From assembly GCF_000009765.2 (NCBI RefSeq), contig NC_003155.5:372001-436000 (forward strand): 64,000 nt of DNA, written 5' to 3'. Origin of the DNA: Streptomyces avermitilis MA-4680 = NBRC 14893 (GTDB taxonomy: Bacteria > Actinomycetota > Actinomycetes > Streptomycetales > Streptomycetaceae). Below the pieces are notes generated by a model that did no database searches, was not told the DNA's origin, and was given only the letters and a program-made list of their open reading frames with translations. The position numbers were made by a program, and so were the translations under genes. Shown here piece after piece: positions 26,215 through 34,593 of this stretch (position 1 is the stretch's first letter; every line of letters starts with the position of its first letter).

Positions 26215-27555
26215 ATGGCACGTCGACCGCGAACACCGAATGCAGCCCTTGCGGCCCTGATGCAGTCAGGAGGAATCGGAAACGCACAGCTCGCACGCCG
26301 GGTGAACGCCGCCGGCCGCGAACTGGGGCTCCGCATGCACTACGACAAGACGAGCGTGTCCCACTGGCTCGCCGGATCCGTTCCAAAACTCGAGGCAAGG
26401 CCCGCCGTCACCGAGGCGCTCTCACGGCTGCTCGGACGGCCCGTAACGTGCGCGGAGGTCGGCTGGGAGACCGAGGAAAAGCCGGCCGGAGAGCGCGACT
26501 TCGTGGCAGGAGTGATCGACCTGAGCCGGGCAGACATGGATCCCACACGCCGGGGAGTGCTGAAGACCGGGATGTACGCCGCGGCGCTGGCCGTGCCCCG
26601 ATACGAGGACGTGGCGGGGCGGTTGGAGTCGGCAACGGCCGGGCGGACGGTGCACATCGGCCGCTCCGACGTCGAGACCGTCCGCACCATGACCGACAAG
26701 GTCGCCGACATCCTGGACCAGGTCGGGGCAGGCCACGCCCGCCCGATGGCCGCCGCCTTCCTCGTCAACACCGCCGGCCCCTACCTGCGCGCGAGCGGCA
26801 CGGACGAGGTGCAACGCGACATGCGGGCCGCTGTCGCGGACTTCGTGTACCTCACGGGCTGGATGGCCATGTACGAAGACCAGCAGGGCCTGGGCCAGAC
26901 GTACTACCTGCGCGCCCTCGAGCTCGCGGGCGCTGCCGAGGACCACGTCACCTACTGCCGCACCCTGCGCGGCATGAGCCTGCAGGCGACGCACCTAGGC
27001 CACGGCAAGAAGGGCCTGGAACTCGCCGACGCCGCCGCCGAGGCGGCGCCCTCCGCCGGCCCGCGCCTAGTCGCCTTCCTGTGCGGCCAGCAGGCCGCCG
27101 CCGCTGCGATGACCAACGCCCGGAACACCGCCCTGGCCCGGCTCCGTGAGGCGGAGAGCGCGCTGTCCCGCGCCGACGACCGACGCGATGCCGTAGGCGG
27201 ATACGACCAGGCCGCCTACTTCTTCCACGAGGCACACGTGCGCTGGCACCTCGGCGACAAGGACGGCTCCATCGCCTCCCTGCGCCGCTCGAACACCGCC
27301 CGCTCCCCGCTGGAACGCCAAGGCCGCCTGCACTGCCTCGGCGTGACCGCCGAACGCCAGTTCCGCATGCGGCACATCGAAGCCGCCTGCCAGACCTGGG
27401 GAACCTTCCTGGACGAGCACGTCACGATCTCCTCTGCCCGAGGAGACGAGCACCTGAAGACGATGCTCAAGGCGCTCCCCGCCTACCGCCGCGTCGCCGG
27501 AGTACGGGAACTCGAAGAACGCGCCCGCCACGTCGCCACTCTCAAGACAGCCTGA
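26215..27555 (+). CDS. XRE-type regulator with TPR-like C-terminal domain
   Basis: 446 residues. The N terminus has a helix-turn-helix (GIGNAQLARRVNAAGRELGL, then HYDKTSVSHWLAGSVPK). From about residue 110 to the end is a long all-helical array resembling TPR repeats (TYYLRALELAGAAEDHVTYC, RLREAESALSRADDRRD). Large families of such regulators exist in Streptomyces, some of which control antibiotic production and development. It is transcribed away from the six-gene group and probably controls it. A hairpin follows its stop. Confidence 0.85.
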   Translation: MARRPRTPNAALAALMQSGGIGNAQLARRVNAAGRELGLRMHYDKTSVSHWLAGSVPKLEARPAVTEALSRLLGRPVTCAEVGWETEEKPAGERDFVAGVIDLSRADMDPTRRGVLKTGMYAAALAVPRYEDVAGRLESATAGRTVHIGRSDVETVRTMTDKVADILDQVGAGHARPMAAAFLVNTAGPYLRASGTDEVQRDMRAAVADFVYLTGWMAMYEDQQGLGQTYYLRALELAGAAEDHVTYCRTLRGMSLQATHLGHGKKGLELADAAAEAAPSAGPRLVAFLCGQQAAAAAMTNARNTALARLREAESALSRADDRRDAVGGYDQAAYFFHEAHVRWHLGDKDGSIASLRRSNTARSPLERQGRLHCLGVTAERQFRMRHIEAACQTWGTFLDEHVTISSARGDEHLKTMLKALPAYRRVAGVRELEERARHVATLKTA

Positions 27556-27560
27556 CTTTC

Positions 27561-27594
27561 GGCGCTCACCCCACAGCGGAACGGGGTGGGCGCC
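27561..27594. terminator. Bidirectional hairpin between convergent genes
   Basis: GGCGCTCACCCC pairs with GGGGTGGGCGCC (12 bases with one G-T pair) around a 10-base loop. It sits between the stop of the XRE-TPR regulator and the stop of the CoiA-like gene, and could end both transcripts. Confidence 0.75.
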
Positions 27595-27602
27595 GTCACA
27601 CG

Positions 27603-28892
27603 TCATCCCCTATCAGGCCCGTTGGGTCTAACAGGGACAACATCCGGAGCGGTGACGCGTATGAAGGTGCTGCGTCCGGTGACGGGGTTCAGCACCGCGA
27701 CCTTCAGCGGAGACCGGGCGGCGGCCTGGATGCGCGAGAGCCACGTCTGGTTCGGGACCAGGATCGTCAGCTCCGCCGGCCACTCGATGAGCGCTTCGAG
27801 ATCGGGGCAGACCACACCAGCCAGCGTGAACCCGTCGCCTGTCCATCGCGGCCGGGCGTAGACGAGCAGCCCGTTACCGTGAGCGGGGCTCTGATCTCCA
27901 TACATGATCGCTTTGCCCGAGGCGGAGCGGACCATCTGCGTGAACGCCTCCCACACCGTGGCGTCAAGGCCCGTGCGCTGGAAAAAGCCCGCCAGCCGCT
28001 GCAACTCCGCCTGCCACTCCAGCAACTCCGCCTGCCATTCCAGCGCCCGCCGCTCGGCGTCTTGGCGGTGTTGCTCGGCGGCCGCGGCTCGCTGCTCGGC
28101 CTCCTGGCGACGGCGCTCGGCGGCAGCCACCCGTCTGACGGCTTCGGCTTCGGCCTCCATCTGGGCGCGTGCCAAAACCAGGTCCTCGTACGCGGGCGCC
28201 GTCCACCACACCGTGCCATTCGCGCCGGTGTGGGCGTGCACCCGCCCGTCGAGGATCCACCTGATCGCGTCGCCGAGCGGGCAGGTGATGTGCACCCACT
28301 TTGCTTTCGCCTTCAGCGTGCGTGGCGCCCAGTCATAGCGCGCCATCCCATGCCACACCGTCCAGGTCTCGCCCCGCCGGCGCGGAGAGCGCACCCTCAG
28401 CGAGGGAACGACCCGCTCCCAAGGCCGGTCCTGCAGGGCGACCCAGCACACCGCCACTCCGTCCCGCGCGTAACGGTCCGTACGCATACGCGCCTCATCC
28501 TGCGTCATGGGCGACAACTGCGCCTCCAGAGCCATGAAAGGGCGGTCGTGCTCGTCGAAGACCATCACGTCGGCCCGCCAGTTCCGGACCTCGCTGCTCA
28601 CCTCCAGCTCCGCTCGCCATCCCGCCGCCCGAGCAGCCACGACCAGCTCCAGCTTCAGGAGGTGGTGCTCCGGTGATTCGTTCGCCAGCTCGCAGTCCGG
28701 GGGCCGCACCTGGTGGTAGAAGTGCCGGACGACGTGCTGGGAGGCCCGGGCGAAGACCCGACCGCCGCACTCCGGGCATGCCAGCCGCAGTCCTTTGACC
28801 CGGTGGACGTCCGTCCAAGCGCGGTCACACCCGAGGTCGTCCATCGACGCGTCCAGTCGACCCCAGACCGGGTGTACGGCGGTGTACCCCAT
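27603..28892 (-). CDS. CoiA-like competence/nuclease family protein
   Basis: 429 residues from an ATG with GAGGGAGGGG upstream; the frame is open further upstream but without family signature. A CPECGG zinc knuckle (C39, C42) leads into ESPEHHLLKLELVVAARAAG. The nuclease core follows, with D108 in NWRADVMVFDEHDRPFMALE and E123/Q125 in ALEAQLS, a PD-(D/E)xK-type arrangement. Residues about 235-300 form an Ala/Glu/Arg coiled coil, then a C-terminal domain of unknown role. CoiA helps process incoming DNA in naturally competent Gram-positives; the actinobacterial relatives are uncharacterised. Confidence 0.82.
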   Translation of the reverse strand: MGYTAVHPVWGRLDASMDDLGCDRAWTDVHRVKGLRLACPECGGRVFARASQHVVRHFYHQVRPPDCELANESPEHHLLKLELVVAARAAGWRAELEVSSEVRNWRADVMVFDEHDRPFMALEAQLSPMTQDEARMRTDRYARDGVAVCWVALQDRPWERVVPSLRVRSPRRRGETWTVWHGMARYDWAPRTLKAKAKWVHITCPLGDAIRWILDGRVHAHTGANGTVWWTAPAYEDLVLARAQMEAEAEAVRRVAAAERRRQEAEQRAAAAEQHRQDAERRALEWQAELLEWQAELQRLAGFFQRTGLDATVWEAFTQMVRSASGKAIMYGDQSPAHGNGLLVYARPRWTGDGFTLAGVVCPDLEALIEWPAELTILVPNQTWLSRIQAAARSPLKVAVLNPVTGRSTFIRVTAPDVVPVRPNGPDRG

Positions 28893-29069
28893 CACCCCTC
28901 CCTCGTGCGCCCAACGGCAGCCAGCGTCCCCACACCGAGACGACCCCGCGCCGTAGATCCTGCTCGCTGCGCCGCCGCGTTCTCCGCCGGGTCCTCCGCC
29001 CTGCGGCGGACGACTCCCGTTCCGGACGGTGTCCGCTTCGCAGGTCACGCTCCCTTCCGCGCCGCGGTG

Positions 29070-29894
29070 ATGTACGCGGCCGCGCGCCAACCAGAGGGAG
29101 AAGGACAGGCAGCGGAGAGCAGGGCGACGGGGGTCTACCGGGAGCGAGCGGAGCGCCGACGGCGGACGCGAGGAACGGGCGAGGCCCGCGGCGACGGCTG
29201 GCAGCGCACCGAGGAGGACGAGCAGCTGCTGCGGCTGGCCACCCGGTACAGCACGCTGACGCTCCACCAGGCCGCCTACGCCTGTTGGGGCGGACGGATC
29301 GAGGCCGCCCGGCGGCGGGTGCGGCTGATGGTCGAGGCCGGGCTGCTGCACCGCCTGGCCGTCGCGGATGTCGGTATCCGGCTGGAGAGCGAAGGGCGCA
29401 CTGTGCTCTCCGAGCGGGAGGTGCACGCCGCCGAAGCCGTACCAGGCCGCGCGGCGGAGCTCCTGGCGGACCTTGGCGTGCACCAGGTCCCGGTCGGCGT
29501 CCGGCGCGGGGAAATACTCGCTGTGCCCGTCGGGGCCCGTGCCGTGCACTGGCCCGACCTCGTCGTGGTGCTGCCCGGCGGCCGCCTCGCCGCGTTCGAG
29601 GTCGAGCTCACAGCCAAGCCCGCGGCCGCGCTCCGGACGATCCTGCGTGCGTACAAGCAGGCCCGGCGCCCGGTGGCCTACCTCGCCACTGAGCCTGTCG
29701 TGGGCCAGCTGCAGGGCGGCCCCGGGCCGGGCGGCCGGTGGGTCAACGGTGTCGCCCAGGAGCTGGAACTCCTGCCGCCGGGCGGGCCTGGCCCGGGCGC
29801 CGACGGGCACCTTCAGGTGCGGCCGTTCACCGCCGTCGACCCGGCCGTGGCCCGCCGGACAGCCCAGCAGGCCGCCCGGCTACGAGGTGGATAA
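29070..29894 (+). CDS. Replication-relaxation-like protein
   Basis: 274 residues from the ATG at 29070; the start is uncertain because no good ribosome site is visible. A winged helix comes first (EDEQLLRLATRYSTLTLHQA, then RVRLMVEAGLLHR). A nuclease-like segment follows: WPDLVVVLPGGRLAAFEVEL, then TAKPAAALRTILRAYKQA. The order resembles the plasmid replication-relaxation family, which combines a winged helix with a PD-(D/E)xK-like core. It is divergent from the CoiA-like gene, and both are DNA-processing candidates. Confidence 0.6.
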   Translation: MYAAARQPEGEGQAAESRATGVYRERAERRRRTRGTGEARGDGWQRTEEDEQLLRLATRYSTLTLHQAAYACWGGRIEAARRRVRLMVEAGLLHRLAVADVGIRLESEGRTVLSEREVHAAEAVPGRAAELLADLGVHQVPVGVRRGEILAVPVGARAVHWPDLVVVLPGGRLAAFEVELTAKPAAALRTILRAYKQARRPVAYLATEPVVGQLQGGPGPGGRWVNGVAQELELLPPGGPGPGADGHLQVRPFTAVDPAVARRTAQQAARLRGG

Positions 29895-29950
29895 CGCGCA
29901 GATCACGCCCGTTGCCACCCCGGTATCCAGCGTCGTCTGCGCCCAGAGCG

Positions 29951-30133
29951 TCAACATTCCTCGCCGGTGGCCGCTTCTCCGATCGCCTGCTGGACGAGGC
30001 GGAGCTCCGTTTCGTCCAGCGCGTCCAGCGACGCCTTGAGGTTGAGAGTCCGCGCCGTTGGCGTCGTGTTGTGCTCGTCACGCTTGCGCGACGGGACCGG
30101 TCCTGGCCCAGTGGCCACCAGGGGGAACCTCAA
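29951..30133 (-). CDS. Possible small protein, 60 residues
   Basis: A TTG-started frame ending in NLKASLDALDETELRLVQQA and then IGEAATGEEC. The C-terminal half looks like a genuine helix; the N-terminal half overlaps the broken gene at 30078 in another frame. It may be a remnant or a short regulatory protein. The evidence is weak. Confidence 0.3.
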   Translation of the reverse strand: MRFPLVATGPGPVPSRKRDEHNTTPTARTLNLKASLDALDETELRLVQQAIGEAATGEEC

Positions 30134-30659
30134 AACTGAGGCGCCAGGGCTTGTGGCCTTCCGCCGTGCAGGTGGCCCATAGGCGAATGCGCGCGCCCCG
30201 GTACTGCTGCCGCCAGCGTTGTTCTCCCTCGGCGTCCTCGTAGCAGTCCGGCCGCACCGAGGGGTCGGTGGAGAACAGGGCCATGTCGCCGGGTTCCACG
30301 AAGACCGGACTGACTGCGCGCCCCAAGTCGTCCGCTCCGTCGATTCGCGGCCGGAAGCGCGTTGGGCCCCAGATCACTTGTGCCCGCATCTCTCGGGTGG
30401 TGCTGCCGGCTAGTTCGGGGTCGTTCCCGCGGTCGCGGTCGTCTCGCACCTGCAGTTGCACCTGAAGACGTCCCAGTGCTGTGGGGCCCTCGAAACGTAC
30501 CTCAAGGCGGTCGGCCTGATGGCGTATCCGAAGCTGGGGGGTCAGGGCGTTGTGCCAGCGGTCCCGCTCGATCTGCGCGACAGACCCAGCCGTCGCGTTG
30601 GCTTCCCGTGACGACCGCCATGAGTACGTGACTCTGTCGGGGATCTTGGAGCGTCGAGG
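30078..30659 (-). pseudogene. Unrecognised protein, 5' truncated at a repeat
   Basis: The frame is open and codon-biased from about 30659 (RVTYSWRSSREANATAGSVA, then QIERDRWHNALTPQLRIRHQ) to a stop at 30078, but there is no start codon before the TGA at 30660-30662. That stop falls inside the 39-bp repeat at 30627-30665, so the natural 5' end was probably replaced. The middle (RFRPRIDGADDLGRAVSPVF, SVRPDCYEDAEGEQRWRQQY) is not recognised. Confidence 0.5.
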
Positions 30660-30665
30660 TCAGCT
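30627..30665 (-). repeat. 39-bp perfect repeat, copy 1
   Basis: Read on the minus strand, this is identical over 39 bases to 32398-32436 on the plus strand. The shared sequence starts AGCTGACCTCGACGCTCC and ends CCGACAGAGTCACG. The two copies are therefore inverted and enclose about 1.7 kb with a membrane protein gene. Confidence 0.9.
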
Positions 30666-30922
30666 CGGAGATGCCGTCGCCACCACGTTCAACGACTGAC
30701 CCGCCCAGCATTCTCACCCCTTCCCTCAGTAGGGAACTGCCCCCAAAGGAACAGCGTCCCCCAGTAACTGTCAGCGCCAGAGCGGTTGCCAGGGCTTCAG
30801 GGATGGGGAGAAGACCTTCCGCGGCGCAGCGACGGCTGTCCACGACCCTTCCGGCAGCTGATCAACAGCGCGTAATCTCCATGCCGCCACAAGATCTGCG
30901 TTTCAGGTCGGGGGGAGACCGC

Positions 30923-32059
30923 ATGCAGCACCTTTCCACACCACTCGCCAGGACTCTGGGCGCGGCGGCTTTGTTGTCGGCAGCCGCCGCATGGGGCGCG
31001 GCCTCGATCCGGTACGAAGCTGACGGCCCTCGCCTGGACGTTCTCGTGCCGCTGGCCCTGGCGGCGGTGTTCGTCGTGGGCTGGCTGATGGCCTCTCGGT
31101 CAGCACCCCCCGTTAAGCTACTGCCATCGACCGCTCCTCCCCGGGAGAAGGTCCCTGGCAAGCTGGGAGCGGTGCGCCGTGACTGGGGGCTCGTCGCCGC
31201 GGCCTACCTCACCGTCTGGGCACCGTTCGCGGCGGCCAACAGCGCCTACGGCGGCCGGGGTTCACAGCTCGGTGCCCTGTACTGCCTGCTCACCTTCATC
31301 GTCGGCGCCGTGCTGTCCCTGTGCAATCTCGCGCTGCTCCAGAGCAACCTCGGTCGATCGCAACGCATGCTCAAGGAGGACGCCGCCGCGGGCAGCGTCC
31401 ACGCTATCCGCGTCCGGTTCGGTACCCCAGTGCTGGAGATGTACCGATACCCGACGGGGCAGGGTGCCGGCAGGATCGCCGCCTCCACCACTTACGGCGT
31501 CGAGTTGGTTCACGAGAGCGACAGCGGCGAGCAACGGACTATCCGGCTCCGGGCCATGAAGGCCGCCCAAAGCGACAAGGTCGGTGACAAGCACCTCACC
31601 TATGCCGCTTCCCAACTCGTCGGCCACGGCGGCTGGTTGTGCTGGCCTGCCCGGTGGCGTGACATCGCGGGCACGAACAAGGACCTCAAGGTCCCCGCCG
31701 CCTTCGCCTCCGACTCCGGTCACGTGGTCTGGGGCGAGATGCAGCAGGATGACTACGCGTACTATCTGCGCGACGGTGCCGCACCATTGTGCGAGACCGA
31801 CCCCAGGCTCGCCGTCGCGCCGCTTCCCCGGCCGTCGCGGTACTTCCCGAAGGTGCACGCCTCGCACCTGCGTGTCGCGGCGGTTGGCGCCCTCCTCGCC
31901 GTCCCGTTCCTGCTGGATGCCGTCCCGTACTGGGCCGGTCTGCTGTTGGGCGTGGTCTCGGGGGCCTTAGGGCTCTTGGCGGGGATGACGATGGACGGAG
32001 TGGGCGTGGACCAGGAACCGTGGACTGTACGTACAACCTCCCATCCGTCACTGCAGTAG
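30923..32059 (+). CDS. Multi-helix membrane protein of unknown function
   Basis: 378 residues from an ATG with GGGGGAGACC upstream. Hydrophobic helices are at about residues 11-27, 41-59, 90-107, 118-140, and two close together near 325-365. Between the fourth and fifth is a soluble domain of about 170 residues (RVRFGTPVLEMYRYPTGQGA, ASQLVGHGGWLCWPARWRDI). I recognise no family. It stands alone inside the inverted 39-bp repeat. Confidence 0.7.
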   Translation: MQHLSTPLARTLGAAALLSAAAAWGAASIRYEADGPRLDVLVPLALAAVFVVGWLMASRSAPPVKLLPSTAPPREKVPGKLGAVRRDWGLVAAAYLTVWAPFAAANSAYGGRGSQLGALYCLLTFIVGAVLSLCNLALLQSNLGRSQRMLKEDAAAGSVHAIRVRFGTPVLEMYRYPTGQGAGRIAASTTYGVELVHESDSGEQRTIRLRAMKAAQSDKVGDKHLTYAASQLVGHGGWLCWPARWRDIAGTNKDLKVPAAFASDSGHVVWGEMQQDDYAYYLRDGAAPLCETDPRLAVAPLPRPSRYFPKVHASHLRVAAVGALLAVPFLLDAVPYWAGLLLGVVSGALGLLAGMTMDGVGVDQEPWTVRTTSHPSLQ

Positions 32060-32167
32060 GCGCAGCCCGCCACCATGCGCGACGGCACGGCCCCGGCCCT
32101 GCAGGGTGACCACGATCCGCCCGGGAGGCGGCCGGACAGCCGACATGCACCGAGTGCTGAATGCGCG

Positions 32168-32403
32168 CATCCGCGCGGCGGGAGTTCGCCCACGGATACG
32201 GCATGCAGCGCTGTCGCTACCGCGGACAGGGAAAGGCTCACATCCAGCACGTCCTGACGGCCATCGCCGTCAACATCGAGCGCCTCAGCGGACTGCCTCC
32301 AACCGAAGAAGCCCCCACGCCCCGCCGACCGACTGCGTTCCAGAATTACCTCGACCAGCGCAAGATACCCCGGTCGAAGTCCTGGCGTACCCCGGGAAGC
32401 TGA
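32168..32403 (+). pseudogene. IS1182-family transposase, C-terminal fragment
   Basis: The frame gives REFAHGYGMQRCRYRGQGKA, then HIQHVLTAIAVNIERLSG and RRPTAFQNYLDQRK. RCRYRGxxKxHxQHVxTAxAxNxxR is the signature of the C terminus of IS1182 transposases. The catalytic core is absent. The fragment ends next to the second copy of the 39-bp repeat. Confidence 0.7.
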
Positions 32404-32436
32404 CCTCGACGCTCCAAGATCCCCGACAGAGTCACG
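32398..32436 (+). repeat. 39-bp perfect repeat, copy 2
   Basis: Identical to the reverse complement of 30627-30665. Here it directly follows the IS1182 fragment, so the repeat touches a broken gene on both sides of the enclosed segment. Confidence 0.9.
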
Positions 32437-32540
32437 CACTGACGCGAACGCGGCCACACCGCTGAGTGCGGCTGCAGCCGCGGCGATGCTGGTATCTGCG
32501 ATTCCCATGCGCGCGGACTGTAGCTCAGCCAGAGGGGGTC

Positions 32541-33965
32541 ACGTCCGCTGGAGTGGTGTATTGACGGCCACTCGGTGATCTCGTTTTGAGGCTATGCGGT
32601 GAGTTCGGTGGGCAGTTCGGTCTCGTCGGTTTCTGACTCGATCGGGTGGAGGCGGGCCTTGGCGAGGAGCTCGCGGCCCATGTAGCGGCGGGCCTCGGTC
32701 CACTCGTCGTTCTGCTCGGCCAGCACCGCGCCGACCAGGCGGATCAGGGCGGTGCGGTCGGGGAAGATGCCGACCACGTCGGTGCGGCGGCGGATCTCCT
32801 TGTTCAGGCGTTCTTGTGGGTTGTTGGACCAGATCTGCCGCCAGATCTCACGTGGGAACGCGGTGAACGCCAGCAGGTCGTGCTGAGCGGCAACCAAGTG
32901 GGCGGCGGCCTTGGGAAACTTGGCCTCCAGGGCGTCCAGCACGTGGCGCATCTGGGCCTGGACGGCGTCGGTGTCGGGCTGTTCGAAGACGGTCCGCAGC
33001 AGCGTGGCCACCCACGGCTGGGCGGACTTGGGGACCTGGCTCAGCAAATTTCGGGCGTAATGCGTGCGGCATCGCTGCCAGGATGCTCCGGGCAGGACGG
33101 CGCCGATCGCGGCGACCAGACCGGTGTGGGCGTCGGAGACGACGAGCTGGACACCTTTCAGGCCGCGGGCGGTCAGGGAGCGCAGGAAGGCGAGCCAGCC
33201 GGCGCCGTCCTCGGCGGTGGCAACGTCGATGCCGAGGATCTCGCGGTGCCCGTCGGCGTTGACCCCGACCGCGATCAGCGCGTGGACGTTGATGATACGG
33301 CCGCCCTCGCGGACCTTCTGGGTCAGGGCGTCCACCCGGACGAACGCGTAAGGGCCTTGGTCCAGGGGCCGGTTGCGGAACTCGGCGACCCGCTCGTCCA
33401 GGTGCTTGGCCATCGCGCTGACCTGGGACTTCGACAGCTGGGTGACGCCGAGGGATTCGGCGAGTTTCTCGACTCTGCGAGTGGAGACGCCGAGCAGGTA
33501 GGCGGTGGCGACCACCGAGATGAGGGCCTGTTCGGCCCGTCGGCGTCGTTCCAGGAGCCAGTGCGGGAAGTAGCTGCCCTGGCGCAGCTTGGGGACGGCG
33601 AGTTCGACGGTGCCGGCGCGGGTGTCCCACTCGCGTGGGCGGTAGCCGTTGCGGTGGTTGACGCGTTCGTCGCTGACCTGCCCGTATTCGGCGTTGCAGA
33701 GGGCGTCGGCCTCCGCGGACATGAGCGCGTCGGCGAACGTCTTGACCATCGCGCGCAGCAGGTCGGGACTCGCCGCGGCGAGGTTGTCTTCCACGAGGGC
33801 ATGCAGGGGCAGACTGTCGGGTGCGGTCATCGTGCTGATCTCCTTCGAGGCTTCGACACTTCGAAGATCAGCCGGTGGCCGTTCATCTATGCGGGCCTCA
33901 TCCCGACGCCGGAGCAAACCCCCGGATCAGGTCGAACCCGTACACCACTTCCCTGGACGCAACCG
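32541..33965 (-). mobile_element. IS256-family insertion sequence
   Basis: Both ends contain AGTGGTGTA with CGTCC about 6 bases outside it (near 32541-32560 and, inverted, 33942-33960). A second inner inverted pair follows: TTGACGGCCACTCGGTGATC at 32561 and its partner at 33866-33886. The exact termini are not certain and no target duplication was recognised. A solo copy of the right end occurs at about 55618. Confidence 0.75.
32592..33830 (-). CDS. IS256-family transposase
   Basis: 412 residues, complete. The catalytic residues are D167 in YAFVRVDALTQKV, D233 in VVSDAHTGL and E340 in SNNPQERLNKEIRRRT, with the cysteine-histidine motif WQRCRTHYARN between them. The N terminus (HALVEDNLAAASPDLLRAMV, YRPREWDTRAGTVELAVPKL) is also typical. 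The ATG at 33830 is chosen because upstream sequence has no family similarity. It is apparently functional. Confidence 0.93.
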   Translation of the reverse strand: MTAPDSLPLHALVEDNLAAASPDLLRAMVKTFADALMSAEADALCNAEYGQVSDERVNHRNGYRPREWDTRAGTVELAVPKLRQGSYFPHWLLERRRRAEQALISVVATAYLLGVSTRRVEKLAESLGVTQLSKSQVSAMAKHLDERVAEFRNRPLDQGPYAFVRVDALTQKVREGGRIINVHALIAVGVNADGHREILGIDVATAEDGAGWLAFLRSLTARGLKGVQLVVSDAHTGLVAAIGAVLPGASWQRCRTHYARNLLSQVPKSAQPWVATLLRTVFEQPDTDAVQAQMRHVLDALEAKFPKAAAHLVAAQHDLLAFTAFPREIWRQIWSNNPQERLNKEIRRRTDVVGIFPDRTALIRLVGAVLAEQNDEWTEARRYMGRELLAKARLHPIESETDETELPTELTA

Positions 33966-34105
33966 TAACGGGCGCGGTCGGACCGGAAGAGGGTCCGGTG
34001 GCACAGGCGAGCGTTCATGGCCGCCAGCGCCTCACGCGCATCATCGGACGGGCCTGCGAGGGGGAGGATCTCTGTGGCGGTCATGCCGTGGAAGTTCTGC
34101 GGCAT
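33960..34105 (-). pseudogene. Short gene remnant cut by the IS256 element
   Basis: The frame MTATEILPLAGPSDDAREAL and then AAMNARLCHRTLFRSDRARYG begins at an ATG at 34084 and runs into the IS256 end. It looks like the N terminus of a small helical protein whose 3' part was displaced. The family was not recognised. Confidence 0.35.
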
Positions 34106-34593
34106 CCCGCCTCTGCGGCGCTCTGACCGGCCTTGGTCCTGCGGACTGCTCCGCTTCCCACCGTGTTCGCTTGGAGCCCAGTCGGCCGACGCCGTTGACG
34201 AGGTACGGCGTACCGTCGCCGTCCTCGCTGCCCGCGTCCCGTCGCCGCGCGGCGCCCGCCGCGGAAACGATTCACACGGCGCCGCGCAGCCGGAAATGAA
34301 TCGCCCATGACTTGACCCCCGATGTCTGGGTACGCAGAGCGGGCGGCCGACTCAGCTGGGGCGCGAGGAGCGGACAAGATGGACGGGGCTGCCTTGGGTA
34401 CCACGGCCGCACTCTCTTCGGCACGCCGGTTCATTCCGTCGACGCGTGCCCTGGTGCGGGTCTCACCGCACCATGAGAAATTGACGGGCAAAAGGCCGCC
34501 TTCTCATATTTCGCCCCATGCGTTCGCCTGCCACAGCACTCGACACTCGGCCACCGCGACCGTGGCCGGCCAGACACGAAGGAAGCGTCTCCG
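34106..34593. other. Intergenic stretch upstream of catalase
   Basis: No gene was recognised. It presumably carries the catalase promoter. The base composition drops slightly near 34490-34520 (CTTCTCATATTTCGCCCC), where a promoter might lie. Confidence 0.4.

Noticed and set aside
32515..32551. tRNA-like start (TGTAGCTCAG) next to the IS256 element
   Set aside because: The D-arm pairing is poor and no anticodon or T-arm follows; it may be coincidence, or at best a truncated tRNA.
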